Shown here: piece after piece, positions 35,651-46,632 of the stretch
Layout of the letters: each line of letters begins with the position of its first letter
How positions within the stretch are numbered: the first letter of the stretch is position 1
NCBI GenBank assembly: GCA_964019415.1
Contig: OZ025883.1
Coordinates: forward strand, 4,072,086-4,136,085
DNA: 64,000 nucleotides
Source of the DNA: Ianthella basta
Lineage: Eukaryota; Porifera; Demospongiae; Verongiida; Ianthellidae
Reading direction: 5' to 3'
Position numbers and translations under genes: made by a program
Notes under the pieces: model-generated
Seen by the model: the letters and a program-made list of their open reading frames with translations, nothing else
What the model was told of the DNA's origin: nothing
Database searches by the model: none

Positions 35651-38374
35651 GTAAACAGACATAGCCTTCATCCATCTTCCTTCTGTTACATTACGTTGTA
35701 TGTATCCTAGTTGTAACAGCCATGCACTTTAAAGGCAATGGAATGCACTTTAGACAAGGTGATTCAGCTGCTAATTGGATGCACATCGATCCACACTTTC
35801 ACACCTGTTTTGAATTTCCCAGACAGTGGCCCATTGTGTGAATTACACTACCTGTTGACAAGGTGTATGTGATGCACCTAATGCTATGACCATTCTGTCA
35901 CAGCCATGAAAGTTAGCCTAATCCTCTTAGTCTTTGTGACTTTGTATGTAGGTCGTTATGCACCTTCTCAGGTTGCTGTCTCCATTATGGTAACTGCATA
36001 AAGTAGTTCCTAATGATGTCTGTTGCGTACATTTCCATGATCATAGTGAGTGAGTACCAGAACCACCCATACTGCTACTTGGTGTGAAGCACATGTTTCC
36101 ATACAGTGCCACCCACTGAACTATTGCCAAAGTCTGAAATGTGCCAGTTTGATCAGCACTTAGTCCTAATATCGATGCACCATTTGTATTGTAATTATGA
36201 TTAGATTTAACTGCTATATATGTGTATCTGAATAGAGGCTGGGGCTTCTATTTCTTTCCAAGGAGTGTAGGGGATTCTCTCTCATGCAAGTCTTCAAGCC
36301 AGTCCAGCCATGTGCATGATCTGCCAGTGGTACATTAAAATGGATGCTATCTTTCTTGCTCTAACTAATAAACTATCCCAATTGTGTTGTTTAATTGTCA
36401 AGTAGTATTCATTTTAGCCATTCCATTAGGTAAGTAGGTGGCCTACAGTTACCTCTCAGGCTTTATTGAGCAACAGATATAACATTGTTCTACTGAACCT
36501 TGTTATATAAATATGAAAAATTCCAGAAGCAAGTGATTGCATAGCGCCACAGTCCTGTCAGTTTAATTGCTTAATGTGCCATGTTACTTTGTGTGGCCAT
36601 TCCATATACAGTGGAATGTCAGAAATAGAACCACCATTCGGGCCATGCAAAGTGGTCTTATTTCTAAGGTGGTCACATTATAGAGGTTTAGTGAGGTTTC
36701 ACTGTACTGTACATAAGAGTACCTTTCCATCATGAAAACATATCATGCGCTGTCAGATAGAGAGTAATAGATGATTATTCTATTACCGAACTTCACAGCC
36801 AAATCAGTGGAATATGCCAAACGTTTCAACAACCATGCGGTTGTCTTCATCAGTGGCTATAGTACAAAACAGAAGGTGATTCGCTTTTATAGACTGCAAT
36901 GTGGGGAAAGATGCTCATGCACAGTGTGAGTGACTGCAAGATGGCAGATGGTGAGTATACTGTCATGACAGATGAAAGGAACAGATGACAGGTGACAAGT
37001 AATTCTAAAAGGGTATTTGGACAGAAATAAGTGAGGCGTGCAAGTAAAGCTGAGTTGTATAACAATGAAATGATGAATTGTAAACCGGGGGTAATGTGCC
37101 ATCGTTTCTGTTCAAAGTGTGTGACTGTGATCTAATGTGAAGTGAGCCTCTGGTGTGGGCAGGAGTAATAGATGGACTGCGGTTCCCTGCAGCATGTACC
37201 TCTGGGCAGTCCATTCCACAATACTATTCCTATTCCTTGAAAACGGCTTCTGCTGTGTCATACCATCCATACATGTTTCAACAAGAATAGGAGTGTTACA
37301 ATGGACAATGATTTCAGAGCGACTATGTAGCTCTGTGTAGAAATAGAATTCAATTTTCAGACGTGGTTTCTAACCATCTCTAAAGCATTCAGTGATTCTC
37401 TGAGCACGACAACACTCCACTTCACAAACCTGGAGACTTGTTACATTTCTGGAATGTAAGAGTATATAGCAATGAGCCATAGCTTCTTCTGTGAAGGAGC
37501 TGTAGCATCATCCTGCTCAGATAATGTAGATACATTATGTTGTAACATGACTCATGATGATTCAAACTAATTTTGTACTATCACTCTAAACTGTTGTTTA
37601 CTTAATTTCCACTTCTGCATTTAAGTTTTGCGTACCACTGTTAGTCACTCCAAGTGAAAGTTGACAGACTAGAAGTGAATTTCTAAGGTTATCTGCGCAG
37701 CATGTCTTAAAGGCATTACTTCTACCATGAAGGCCAAAGAATTGTGGCCGAAACGTCAGTAATCCTTTTTTGAATTATTGCATGGTTGGAATCGAGTGAA
37801 CATTGACTACATGACTAATAACTGCCAACCGAGAATCTCACTTCGCTATTGGAGGAGCCTAGTTTGTGTTGGAAATTCACTCTCAGCTTTTCTAGCCAGT
37901 CCAATCTTGTAGCCTCCTGTGCCCAAGTGTATCTATTCAAGGAGAAGGGACTGGCATGTATGTGATATGTAATTCTGCAGTGAATTTACTAATCACTCAG
38001 TGAACATGTGTTGTTGCGCAGTCTTATTAATTGACACAAACTGCTATGTGACGTCATAGCAATCTGTAATCTGATTGGGTTGCACTGTGGGCTACAACTA
38101 ACACAACTCAATACATTGCAATGTGCCAGTTCTATTTGGCCCATATAATCACTAAGGCTGGTATGCATCAATTAAATCACAAAATGATTCCTTATTCACT
38201 AATAGTGCACTGATCTAGGTTGAAGTCAGATCCAATAGCGTGGCCAGGTTTTAAAAAGGCCATTATTACCATGCATTAGAAGGCTTTCATCACTTCAGAG
38301 GTCCTTTGCAAGTATAATTCAACATGCTTTAATGCATGCTGATGCTTAACCTTTTGAGTGGCATATTATATTAG
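35651..38374 (+). other. Intron with module R and an exon-less block P remnant
   Basis: 35651-35880 is the tail of block P. 36225-38020 is a module R copy carrying a short insertion at about 36608-36712 (starts CAGTGGAATG, ends in an inverted CACTGTA; a pogo/mariner-type relic at most). At 37715-37760 lies a GGCCGAAACGTCAGTAAT phrase similar to the foldback element of 56842-57058. 38020-38300 resembles the start of block P but no module exon follows. Confidence 0.5.
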
Positions 38375-39870
38375 GAAAGAAGAGGTGCAGAGAAGATGGA
38401 GAGAACACTGTAGTGAATTCTCCCCGAGTGAAGGGAAGGACCGTGCAGTAGTGACGCAGGGGGATGAATCGAGCAATGAGATAGACAACGAGATGTAGAT
38501 GGAAGAGACCAGGAGGACTATTGGGAAGCTAAGAAGTGGCAAAGCTGGAGTAGTGTGTGATATCCAAGGTGAAATGTTGAAGGCAGGAGGAGAGGTGACC
38601 GTACAATGGTTAACAGCAATCTTTAATGTAGTGTGGAGGACAGGGGTGACACCAAAAGACTGGAGGAGAGCAAGCATTTCCCAGTCCGCAAGAAAGGCAG
38701 TAGGAGAGTATGCAAGAACTACAGAGGGATCAGTCTACAGAGTGTGCCTGGACAAGTTTTTGGGAAGATCTTGAATGACAGAATGAGAAGCATAACTGAA
38801 GGGAAGATAATGGAGGAGCAAGTGCACGGGGTTCAGACCAGGGAGAGGCTGTGCAGAGAATGACTGTGTTTGTGATTTGCCAACTTGGTGCTAATATGCT
38901 AGAGAGAGCTAGGAAAGAAATTGCACGCAGCCTTCCTGAACATAGAGAAAGCGTACAATAGAGTGTGGAGAGTAGCCTTGAAGCAGTATGGTGTGCAAGG
39001 TAAGCTACTGAGAGCAATACAGGCTCTGTACAAGGACAGTGAAGCCACAGTGAAGGTTGGGGAGGAGACAACGGACTGATTCAAAGTACAGGGAGGAGTA
39101 AGGCATGGATGCCCAATGTCATCATAGTTGTTCAACATCTACCTGGACATGGTGGTGAAGGAGGCTCTTTCCCTGTTTAAAAGCTGAGCTGGCCTAATCA
39201 ACTGTCAGACTCAGGTGACCATGTTTGCAGATGACACTGTGCTACTGGCAGAGAGTGAAGAGGATCTAATGTAGAATGTAGAGAAGCTGCACGAGGCATT
39301 GAAGAGGCACAAACTGAAAGTGAATTGGAGTAAGTCGAACACAATGGTCTTCAGTAGGGCTCCAATGGACTGCTACTTAGAGATTGATAGAGAGAAATGG
39401 TGAAGAATGTTAAAGAGACTGTGTACCTGAGAGTAAAACTGAGTGATGAATGGGAAGATGAAGAGTGAGGTGAAAAAGAGAATTGGAATGACAATAAAAG
39501 CAGCTGGGGCAATGAAGAAGGTGTACGAGAGCAGAGAAAAGTAGCAGTGGCTGTCCCAACACTAAAATATGGGTGCGAGTCATGGGTACTAAAGGAGAGG
39601 GAAAGTCCAGGCTACAGGCAGCAGAGATGAGAGTGCTAAGGATGGTTGAAGCCGTGTCTAGGTTGGACCATGTCAAGAATGAAACAGTGAAGGAGAGGCT
39701 AAGACTGTAGAACTGGTATTGAAAATGGTGGAAAGGAGAACAGAATGCTAGAAGAAGAAGGTGGAGAGCAGGAGGGGAAGTGTGGTGGAGAAGGTGATGA
39801 CAGGAAAGAATTGGAAAGAGACTGAGAGGACGCCCCAGGGAGAGATGGAGAGATCCCTACTGAGACATTA
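38375..39870 (+). mobile_element. Decayed LINE (non-LTR retrotransposon) reverse-transcriptase copy 1
   Basis: Fragments in shifting frames follow a LINE reverse transcriptase in order. They include a R-K-L-R-S-G-K-A-type start near 38525, GEMLKAGGE near 38571, K-D-W-R-R-A near 38657, N-Y-R-G-I-S-L near 38719, E-K-A-Y-N (the worn F-x-K-A-Y-D) near 38946, a worn R-x-G-C-P-M-S near 39106, F-A-D-D-T-V-L-L-A near 39224 and a Y-G-C-E-S-W-V-L-K-E tail near 39573. Several frameshifts and stops break it. No 5' endonuclease part is seen, so it is 5'-truncated, as is usual for LINEs. The clade is not certain. It shares its consensus with 48780-49840. Confidence 0.75.
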
Positions 39871-41008
39871 GGGTGTATGGGATTCTGTCACTCAGACACA
39901 CATGCTTGCATTCACACAACACAACACAACAGAAGACTACACAACGTAGCACAACACAACACAACACTGCAACACAATATGACATATCACACAAACTACC
40001 AGGTGTCCTCCTGGTCTCTTTAAATATGCCATTGCAATTTCACTGTCATAGTAGTAGTGTCATATCTGTTTCCTCCCTGTCTATCCATGTGTGGTATAGT
40101 GTGTCCCTCTTTATCATTAACCCACACAATTTTGGTGAAAGCACCACAGTGGGAAACAAGATGGGGACGTTTGGACTGGAGCTAATGGCTATTAATAAGG
40201 CTGTGACCTACACCCTTGCATTACGAAAGCTGCCTATAGCTAACATTGACTCTTTGTAGGTGTCAGTTCAACTAGTATCTATTGTGTGTCAGGAAGTGTC
40301 TAGAAGTCATATCAAGAAGTCTCATTTGCCACATTCTTGTCTCTCATGTCTGCAAATCCCCATTAATGAGTCTTGATCTCGGCGACTGTAGGCCATATCA
40401 ACCTCAATCAACAACCGTCAGGTGTGTATTCATGCGAACCATTCAGCTGAGCCATCCAAATGGGGACATTTGGCACAAAGCACTCGAAGCTGCCGGTACA
40501 ACACATTTTTGCCATGCAATCTTCTCCATGTATTAAACTGCCTTCAGTGATGATGTCGCATATATGCAATTATGATGTACTGCATTCCTTAATGCTTATA
40601 CGCAACTGGTCTATTCTTTGGTGCTGTGCTGATCTGGATTATGCTGACCTGTGCAATGTATATGCTCGGCTGTTGCTACAGTATCTCAAACAGTACCTGG
40701 GGGCAAATAATGCCAAGCTTCCTACAGGGTATTCTGTTTCATGTTTGTTGCTATACAGTTAATTACATGCACTGTGTACTCTGTATGCACATGTGTTTGA
40801 TCAATCATGGTTCCAGTTATTTGATGGATACAACAACTCACACAGACGGTACAAGAGCAGTTTTCTGTGTACATTTCCAAATACTAATAACAGCTCTATC
40901 CTGCCACCGTACCCTGCATGTTGTTGTACCTGCTTGTCTCATGGGCATATGCATGCTGATAAATGATTTGTCTGAACTGAACTGAGTGTCCCTTCTCATT
41001 CATTGCAG
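39871..41008 (+). other. Intron before the GTPase exon
   Basis: 39890-40000 is an inverted copy of the GTGTTGT-rich part of block P (reads as ACACAAC on this strand), and 40020-40125 is a forward copy of the next part, so the LINE insertion or a rearrangement flipped a piece of the block. No module exon follows. The intron ends CATTCATTGCAG. Confidence 0.5.
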
Positions 41009-43149
41009 CACCTCAGAAACCACCATCATGGCTACCTGACTATGAGGAGGCAGTGGCAAAGCAAGGATCCGTAGACGTCACTATCAATCGTAACATTTTC
41101 ATAGGCCCCTCTGCCGTAGGCAAATCCTGCTTGAAGCACTTACTGGTGCACAACAAACCCAAAGAAGTCAAGGTCAGCACACCTGTCATGGCAAAGCCAG
41201 AAGTTGTCTCAATTTCGGCAGAGAAGTATGCAGTTGAAGGAACCTCAGTCTGGCTGCCACTTTCTGATGAGAAGATGGCCTGCTCTATTAGGTCATCCTG
41301 CCTCAGCCGCCAGTACCACGTCACTGAAACAAAACCAAAGGCTCCTCCAGAAGACCACCATGTCAAGCCTTTGCAACCAGTGAAGAAAAGCGATCCACCA
41401 GCTGTTGCTAGTAAAATCCCGTCTCGTACTTCTTGTGAAGAAGTCAGTCCTACAGCAGGAAATTCAGTCCTTCCCATACCTTCTGCTCCTTCTACCAGCC
41501 AATCCGTGTTTCACAAAGCACACTCAAGCCTCATGCATGACCTTGATGCAGGTCTACAGGAAGAATTGCGACTGAATGGCGCCAGGTTTGTCCACTTGCT
41601 TGACACCGGTGGTCAACCAAGCTTTCAAGATGTCCTTCCCCTGTTGTTGGACATCCCATGCACTTACGTTCATGTCTTCAATGCAGCCATGGACCTCGAT
41701 CAGCCAGTACCTATCACATACCGACCAAATGCATCCACAGAGGTGGAAATATCAGCAAGTTGTGAGACAGTTTGGGGAATGACACTGCGATCCCTTTCCA
41801 GTGTCCAGACCTTGGCATACAAGGTATCCAGCAATGCGGGTGCATTGCCGCTGAATATTCAATTTCCGACGTTCCGCACAGTTCTAGTTGGCACGTTCAA
41901 AGATCAGTTAGTGAAAATGGGCATTGCCACTACAGCAGCTACTAAGATTTCCAAGCGAATTGAGCTGCTTGACAATAAGCCATATTATTCCCACATAGTC
42001 CCCAATTGCAAAGGGGAGCTGTTCTTCCTTGTGAACAATATGCAGCATGATGAAGCCTCACAGCGCACTCAAGAAGATCAGGATAGCATCAATAATCTCC
42101 GTGTAGTCCTTTCCCATTCCGATGGTGCCCTGAAAACCAAGATACCCATAGGATGGTTTCACTTTGAAATGGTGGCCCGAAGGGTTTCTCAGAAGTTCTT
42201 CCCATTTGCTGAGCTATTGGAGCATGCCCGTGAGTTGAAGTGTGTAAGCTCAGCCGACCCAAGTCGCGAATTCCGTAGCCTTCTACAACTGTTTCACTCC
42301 CTTGGAGTCTTCACTTTTGTTGATCACACTGATGTCCCCGACACAGTCTGCACAGACAATAGTGTGTTCCTACAGGAAGTGTCAAAGCTCCTTGCGATAC
42401 AGTTCATTGAGATTCCTAAGTGCCCGGCGGCCAAAAAGTTTAAAAAGAGAGGTATCCTTACCTTGGATGAAGGCCTTTTCAATGAACTGGGCATCCTTAA
42501 GGAGGTGGATCGAAAGTGGCTACTACACTGCCTGTGCTACCTTGGTGTAACAGCCGATTTATCTCTGCCTGGTGCTACTACAGCCAATTATTTTATGCCA
42601 GCAGCGCTTTCATCAGCAGGTTCACCAGAGGCAGCATTGGGCAGCGTGGCTCCATTGCTAGTGGCGCTTTCATTTGAAGAGAATGCCTTTGAAACTACCC
42701 AAGATCTTCCACGAGGCATCTTCACTCGCCTAGCAGTGGAACTAACCAACAAGAAGCATTGGAAGGTGATTCCAGAGAAGAGCACTCGTTTGGCCATACA
42801 GTTTCGAAGGAAGGAACTGCACATATCCATTGGTGAATGTCCTGGATACATCACTATCACCCTCAGGGTCTCCATTCACACGAGATGCAGTGCAGCTATG
42901 CTGCATGAATACTGTGGCCAAGTTCGATCCACATTCGAAGAAGCGATTCGAGCGTCTACCCAGTCAGTATTTGGTTCCAAATTCACTGATAAGGCAGCTA
43001 CCGTTTACGGCTTCACATGCCCCTGTGAGGCCCGCCCTACCCACTTGGCTGTCCAAAGTGGCGACAGCATTGTCTGCAATATTTCATCTGAGTGCCAAAA
43101 TTACTTGAAAAGCCACCAAATATGGTTCTGCAAAGTTGAAGGAGCAGAG
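41009..43149 (+). CDS. ROC/Ras-like GTPase with COR-like domain, large single exon
   Basis: This exon has 713 codons, entering in phase 1 after TTCATTGCAG and leaving in phase 0 at GAG|gtgagt. Counting from the Met at 41053: a P-loop GPSAVGKS lies at residues 18-25. A long proline/serine-rich insert fills about residues 40-170 where switch I would be. The G3 motif DTGGQ is at 184-188. A G4-like V-G-T-F-K-D at 279-284 replaces the usual [NT]-K-x-D. Residues ~370-520 have the winged-helix feel of a COR domain (L-L-Q-L-F-H-S-L-G-V, then a conserved F-L-Q-E-V-S-K-L-L-A). A cysteine cluster (F-T-C-P-C ... V-C-N ... S-E-C-Q) lies near the C-terminus, about 30-70 residues from the exon end. In ROCO proteins the GTPase switches with nucleotide and COR dimerises. 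The upstream modules and downstream CARD suggest a signalling receptor. The family is abundant in sponges as I recall it; not searched. Confidence 0.85.
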
Positions 43150-43400
43150 GTGAGTGTGCTGATGTGCTGCACATGTCCACAAATAGGACTTCTGAAGAGC
43201 CCTCGTTGAAAGTGCTGAAAGTTTGCTAACACATAAAATACTTGTGATGCCCACTGTTCCTGAAATTGGAGATTTGGCTATTATTTAAAGTGGAAGGACT
43301 ATGCTTTCAATGACTAGTGCCATCCTATAAAAATTGATGACATAGTTATTGTCTCTTCTTCCTTCTTTATTCTTTGTGTCTTTCTTCCTTCACCTTCTAG

Positions 43401-43464
43401 CTCCAGCCACACCCCTCTGATCCAAATATACTCCACTTAGTGGACAGCACTTCACAAGGAGAAG
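43401..43464 (+). CDS. Linker exon a after the GTPase exon
   Basis: This is a 64-base exon between CACCTTCTAG and AGAAG|gtgggc. It accepts phase 0 from the GTPase exon and leaves in phase 1. The peptide starts LQPHPSDPNILHLVDSTSQG and ends in E plus a split codon. It is polar, with no domain, and likely completes the tail of the COR-like region or a flexible hinge. Exact phase agreement on both sides supports it. Confidence 0.65.
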
Positions 43465-44653
43465 GTGGGCATGTTTATGTTACTCACATATGTGCTTGTG
43501 TTACAAGTTTTGCCACATTCTTGAAAGGAGTATAGTATAGTAAGTACATGCATAGCTATTTGCAGTGTCATAGTGTGGGGTGTCCACCCTATGGTTTGTC
43601 CCACAGGACATTATTCACTAGTGAATAATGACCCCCCCTTAGTGAATGTTGTCCCCTAGGACAGTATTCACTTGGACAGCATTCACTAGTGAATAGTGTC
43701 CCCCATTTGTGATGCTGTCTCTCAACTTTTCTTTCCTTGTCTTCTTTGCTCCTTGACACTTGTTGCCATTCTTGAATCACCGCCACTTCTTCGCATCACT
43801 TCTGCTCTGCTTAGAATAGCTACATAAGAAGGCATCTCTTCTCGCAGTAGTGCTTAAAGCGTTTTCTCCTCAGGCTCCTCTACTCATTCTTGGCGAAACT
43901 GAGCAGATAGCAATGAATAGTGAGGAATCATGCAAAGATGCAACGATATTTCTCCTCAGTGGCCATTGTGTGCAAAAGCATGCCTTCTGGGGAGGGAGCA
44001 ATATTCACTAGGGGGACAATATTCTCAAGTGAATATATTCCGGGGGTACACTATTCACTCCGACAGCTGATGTTATATGTAACTATATTCCTTTCCTGCA
44101 CTGGGAAATTGCCAAATCAAGGTGATGCTACCACAACGTTGTGCTGCAAGCTGCACAACTAAACCATCTGACCTTGCAAGATCAGATGTTTATAATTAGC
44201 TGGTTGTCAACCTTTTCAAGTTCATTACCATACTAACTATCATAGTCTGTCACCTGACATTCAGAAAACATGCATGTACACATGTACACATCCTGAAGTA
44301 AGTAGCACTGCTCAGCATTTGTGCTACATGCCAAATAGTCCAACATGTGATCAGGGGTGGAACTGAACGTGATGTCAAACCTTATGTCACAGTCTCATGC
44401 AATGTCTGATGCGACCATGAGCCAAACAATTTGGGAGTTATTCTTTACTTAGCTGCTGACAGCTCTACCGTGCTTGTAAAGTCTTATCAGGAGTGCTTAA
44501 TGTGATTCCTCCATTTTTCTCATTATGTGCTCCTGCCCTTATATGGAGCTACGTACATACATATTTCACAGTCCCCAACACTGTACCTGTCAAGTTTAGA
44601 TAGGTATTTACGGATATCTTTAGAACATTCCTCCTTGCACTGTCTTTTTGCAG
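43465..44653 (+). other. Intron with palindromic ATTCACTAGTGAAT clusters
   Basis: Two clusters (about 43606-43702 and 43998-44068) contain repeated ATTCACTAGTGAAT palindromes and half-sites separated by GTCCCCC or GGGGGAC blocks. They look like the two ends of a roughly 460 bp foldback element, described in the findings. The rest is plain intron sequence. Confidence 0.5.
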
Positions 44654-44740
44654 TTTCAGAGAGGCATAGCAGCTCCTCTCCTATCAGTGGCCCTCGACAA
44701 ATCAGTGCTCAGGTTGAGAAAGTTGGAGTTAGCTCACCTG
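44654..44740 (+). CDS. Linker exon b, serine-rich
   Basis: This 87-base exon is phase 1-1, between TTTTTGCAG and CACCTG|gtaagg. The peptide begins VSERHSSSSPISGPRQ and ends V-S-S-P-G. It is low-complexity and rich in serine and proline, hence a flexible spacer between GTPase and CARD. Being phase 1-1 it can be skipped without a frame change, so splice variants differing in linker length are possible. Confidence 0.65.
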
Positions 44741-45182
44741 GTAAGGAACCAAGATATAGCCAGTAAACAAGTGTTTCCCAGGTATAGTAGATGACAGCTG
44801 CGCACCTCAGCTGTGACAGTAGTTACCTGATAAGGACTGTGTCAAGTGCACTCTCCCAATACATTATACTGTACATGGTTTGTATAGAAACATAGTGTTA
44901 GCACTGTGGGGAGCCAATGTGTTACTTTTAATATTTTATGTAGTGTGCATGCCTTGTTCACATTGTTACCATGCTGGACACTGCACATAGTTATGCCTGT
45001 GGGGACACTATGTTGGTTCAAGGAGCTCTTCCTTCCTCTCTATACTATGCAGCCACACCATTTTCCGCATCAGAGTTACTAACACACACAGGCACACAAT
45101 TAATATATGAATACTCATTTCTATAATAGTTTGGAACTTTTATTCATACCATGGTTCTTTACTTTCGTGTACCTCTTCACAG

Positions 45183-45254
45183 ATCCAGATACTCCAAGCA
45201 GCCCCGATTATCCCAGTGGACCTTCCTCAATTGAAGTGGGAGCTAACTTTACTG
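45183..45254 (+). CDS. Linker exon c, acidic/proline-rich
   Basis: This 72-base exon is phase 1-1, between CTCTTCACAG and TACTG|gtacag. The peptide begins DPDTPSSPDYPSGPSS and ends G-A-N-F-T-G. It is a second disordered spacer. The donor GTACAG is non-consensus at position +4/+5 and is followed only ~30 bases later by a very long GT repeat (45284-45500), which could affect how efficiently the exon is used. Confidence 0.6.
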
Positions 45255-45282
45255 GTACAGAGCACCCTTCATTGTGCTGGGT

Positions 45283-45500
<218 letters not shown>

Positions 45501-45937
45501 CTTAGCTGTGGCAGTGCATGGCTACATAGCTACCATATGCAGACTGTACAACTGCACTCATCTTCCATACCTTACACACATAAAAGAAGAGACTCATTGC
45601 TACATTGTAGGCGAATAGTTCATGAGCAATGACATAGCAGATTTACAAACTATTCACCTACATTACACATGGTTTAGATCCATGGCACATTCCCTATGCC
45701 ATGCTACACACTGTGGCTATGTGAACACTGTATTGGTTAAACTGATGGTAGGATGTGTACAATATCATGGATGTGTGCATTACATGGACTACAACTAAAA
45801 TTCAGATTTTACCCTTTTAACACGAACCAAGTCATCTTGCATGCTCGCAGCCAGTGAAGGGTATATATATAGTCGTGCAATGAACAGTAGTAGATTTGAA
45901 ATTTGTGTATGATTACAATTGTTCTGTTTCTGTGCAG
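45501..45937 (+). other. Intron with a 53 bp mini-MITE
   Basis: At 45608-45660 the sequence TAGGCGAATAGTT is answered by its inverted form AACTATTCACCTA with about 27 bases between. The same ends bound the larger foldback element at 56842-57058, so this is an internally deleted member of that family. The intron ends GTTTCTGTGCAG. Confidence 0.6.
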
Positions 45938-46222
45938 CTGAACAAGTTCTTACCCAGTATCGTGAACGGTTCATTAAAGTTATGGACACAAATGCAGTGG
46001 TGTATGGACTGAAACATGCAAATATCATTGGTGATGGTGATCTGAAAATGATCACAAGGACTCTTGTTGATGCTAAGCAGCAAAATGAGTTCCTCCATGA
46101 CCATCTGCATCGAACATGTGATGAAGAAGCTTTGCTAGAAGTTTGTGAAATGCTTATTAACGTGCAGGGTAACAGAAAGATGAATTCTTTAGGAAGAGAT
46201 ATGAAGTATCTGCTTGAGAAAG
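45938..46222 (+). CDS. CARD (death-fold) domain exon
   Basis: This exon has 95 codons, phase 1-1, between TTCTGTGCAG and GAAAG|gtaaca. The peptide begins AEQVLTQYRERFIKVM and ends with a D-M-K-Y-L-L-E-K-G helix. The length and the six-helix hydrophobic pattern fit a CARD: a kinked first helix (Y-R-E-R-F-I-K-V-M-D), a G-L-K-H-A-N-I-I-G-D turn leading into D-L-K-M-I, a long helix with Q-Q-N-E-F-L-H-D-H-L, then A-L-L-E-V-C-E-M-L. CARDs bind other CARDs in caspase-activating or NF-kB-type assemblies. The position C-terminal to a GTPase suggests an output domain. The L-K-H-A-N-I-I-G-D-G-D turn parallels the L-Q-Q-A-D-L-I-S-x-x-D/E-C start of the 57-residue modules. Confidence 0.75.
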
Positions 46223-46366
46223 GTAACATGTCATGCTCATGTGCCTGAGTGTGTATGTACATACAGGCATACGTCACAATGTGTGTGTTTGCTTGTACTT
46301 ACATGTAAGTCTGTGCTGGCTTATATATTATGTATCCATACGGTCATAATAATTGTGTGTTGTGTG

Positions 46367-46433
<67 letters not shown>

Positions 46434-46615
46434 TGTGACATGCAGCTTGCTCTATGGATCACATGTACAACACAGTGTCAACCTCTGTCACTCCACCCAT
46501 GTACTCACTACACAAATCCACACATATACACACACATACATACATGCCCACTTCACGCTTGTTATCATTGCCTTCAAGTGTATTCATGTATATCTCTCCA
46601 CTGTTTCCCACACAG
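46223..46615 (+). other. Intron with second GT tract next to the last exon
   Basis: A (GT)n run at about 46369-46432 is followed by ACATGCA-type sequence, a CATACACAC stretch and a pyrimidine tract TATCTCTCCACTGTTTCCCA ending CACAG. No coding exon. Confidence 0.7.
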
Positions 46616-46632
46616 GGAAGCAGACTAGCTGA
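46616..46632 (+). CDS. Terminal exon of the receptor-like gene (short form)
   Basis: The strong acceptor CCCACACAG joined in phase 1 to the CARD exon gives G-K-Q-T-S and a TGA stop. A cytosolic protein ending six residues after the CARD would result. A second AG thirteen bases on (ACTAG, 46627-46628) would switch to a frame with a hydrophobic 108-residue tail; see the next entry. I prefer the short form because it uses the first AG after the pyrimidine tract. Confidence 0.45.

Larger units (their letters stand above)
20040..35900. repeat. Four copies of the exon-bearing block P
   Basis: Block P runs from a GTGCCAGGGCTGTTTTGTCC-like start through a TTGGATGTAGGAGCCTTTC phrase, a GTGTTGT-rich tract, the pyrimidine tract and module exon, to about 450 bases past the donor. 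Copies lie at about 20040-21500 (diverged), 25250-27120, 30380-32130 and 34380-35880. Exon spacings are about 5.6, 5.0 and 4.1 kb, so copies have gained or lost interior DNA since duplication. A fifth, exon-less remnant is at 38090-38300 and pieces recur at 39890-40130. Confidence 0.75.
22261..38020. repeat. Dispersed copies of intron module R between exons 5 and the GTPase exon
   Basis: A block that starts near a TTTCCAAGGAGTTTTGACCC phrase occurs at about 22261-22740 (partial), 22921-25150, 29155-30260, 32936-34280 and 36225-38020, all on the + strand, with internal deletions. Each has the sub-block CAACCATGCGGTTGTCTTC (or close), a GACAGATGAAAGGAACAGAT stretch and an end near GGACTGGCATGTATGTG. 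Copies alternate with the exon-bearing block, so the amplification unit contained both. No coding potential was seen. Confidence 0.75.

Noticed and set aside
36608-36712. Complete pogo/mariner MITE
   Set aside because: The ends are only loosely inverted and no TA duplication could be fixed; noted as a relic only.
41040-41477. 145-residue - strand open frame
   Set aside because: It is antisense to the GTPase exon; that exon's motifs and splice phases explain the sequence.
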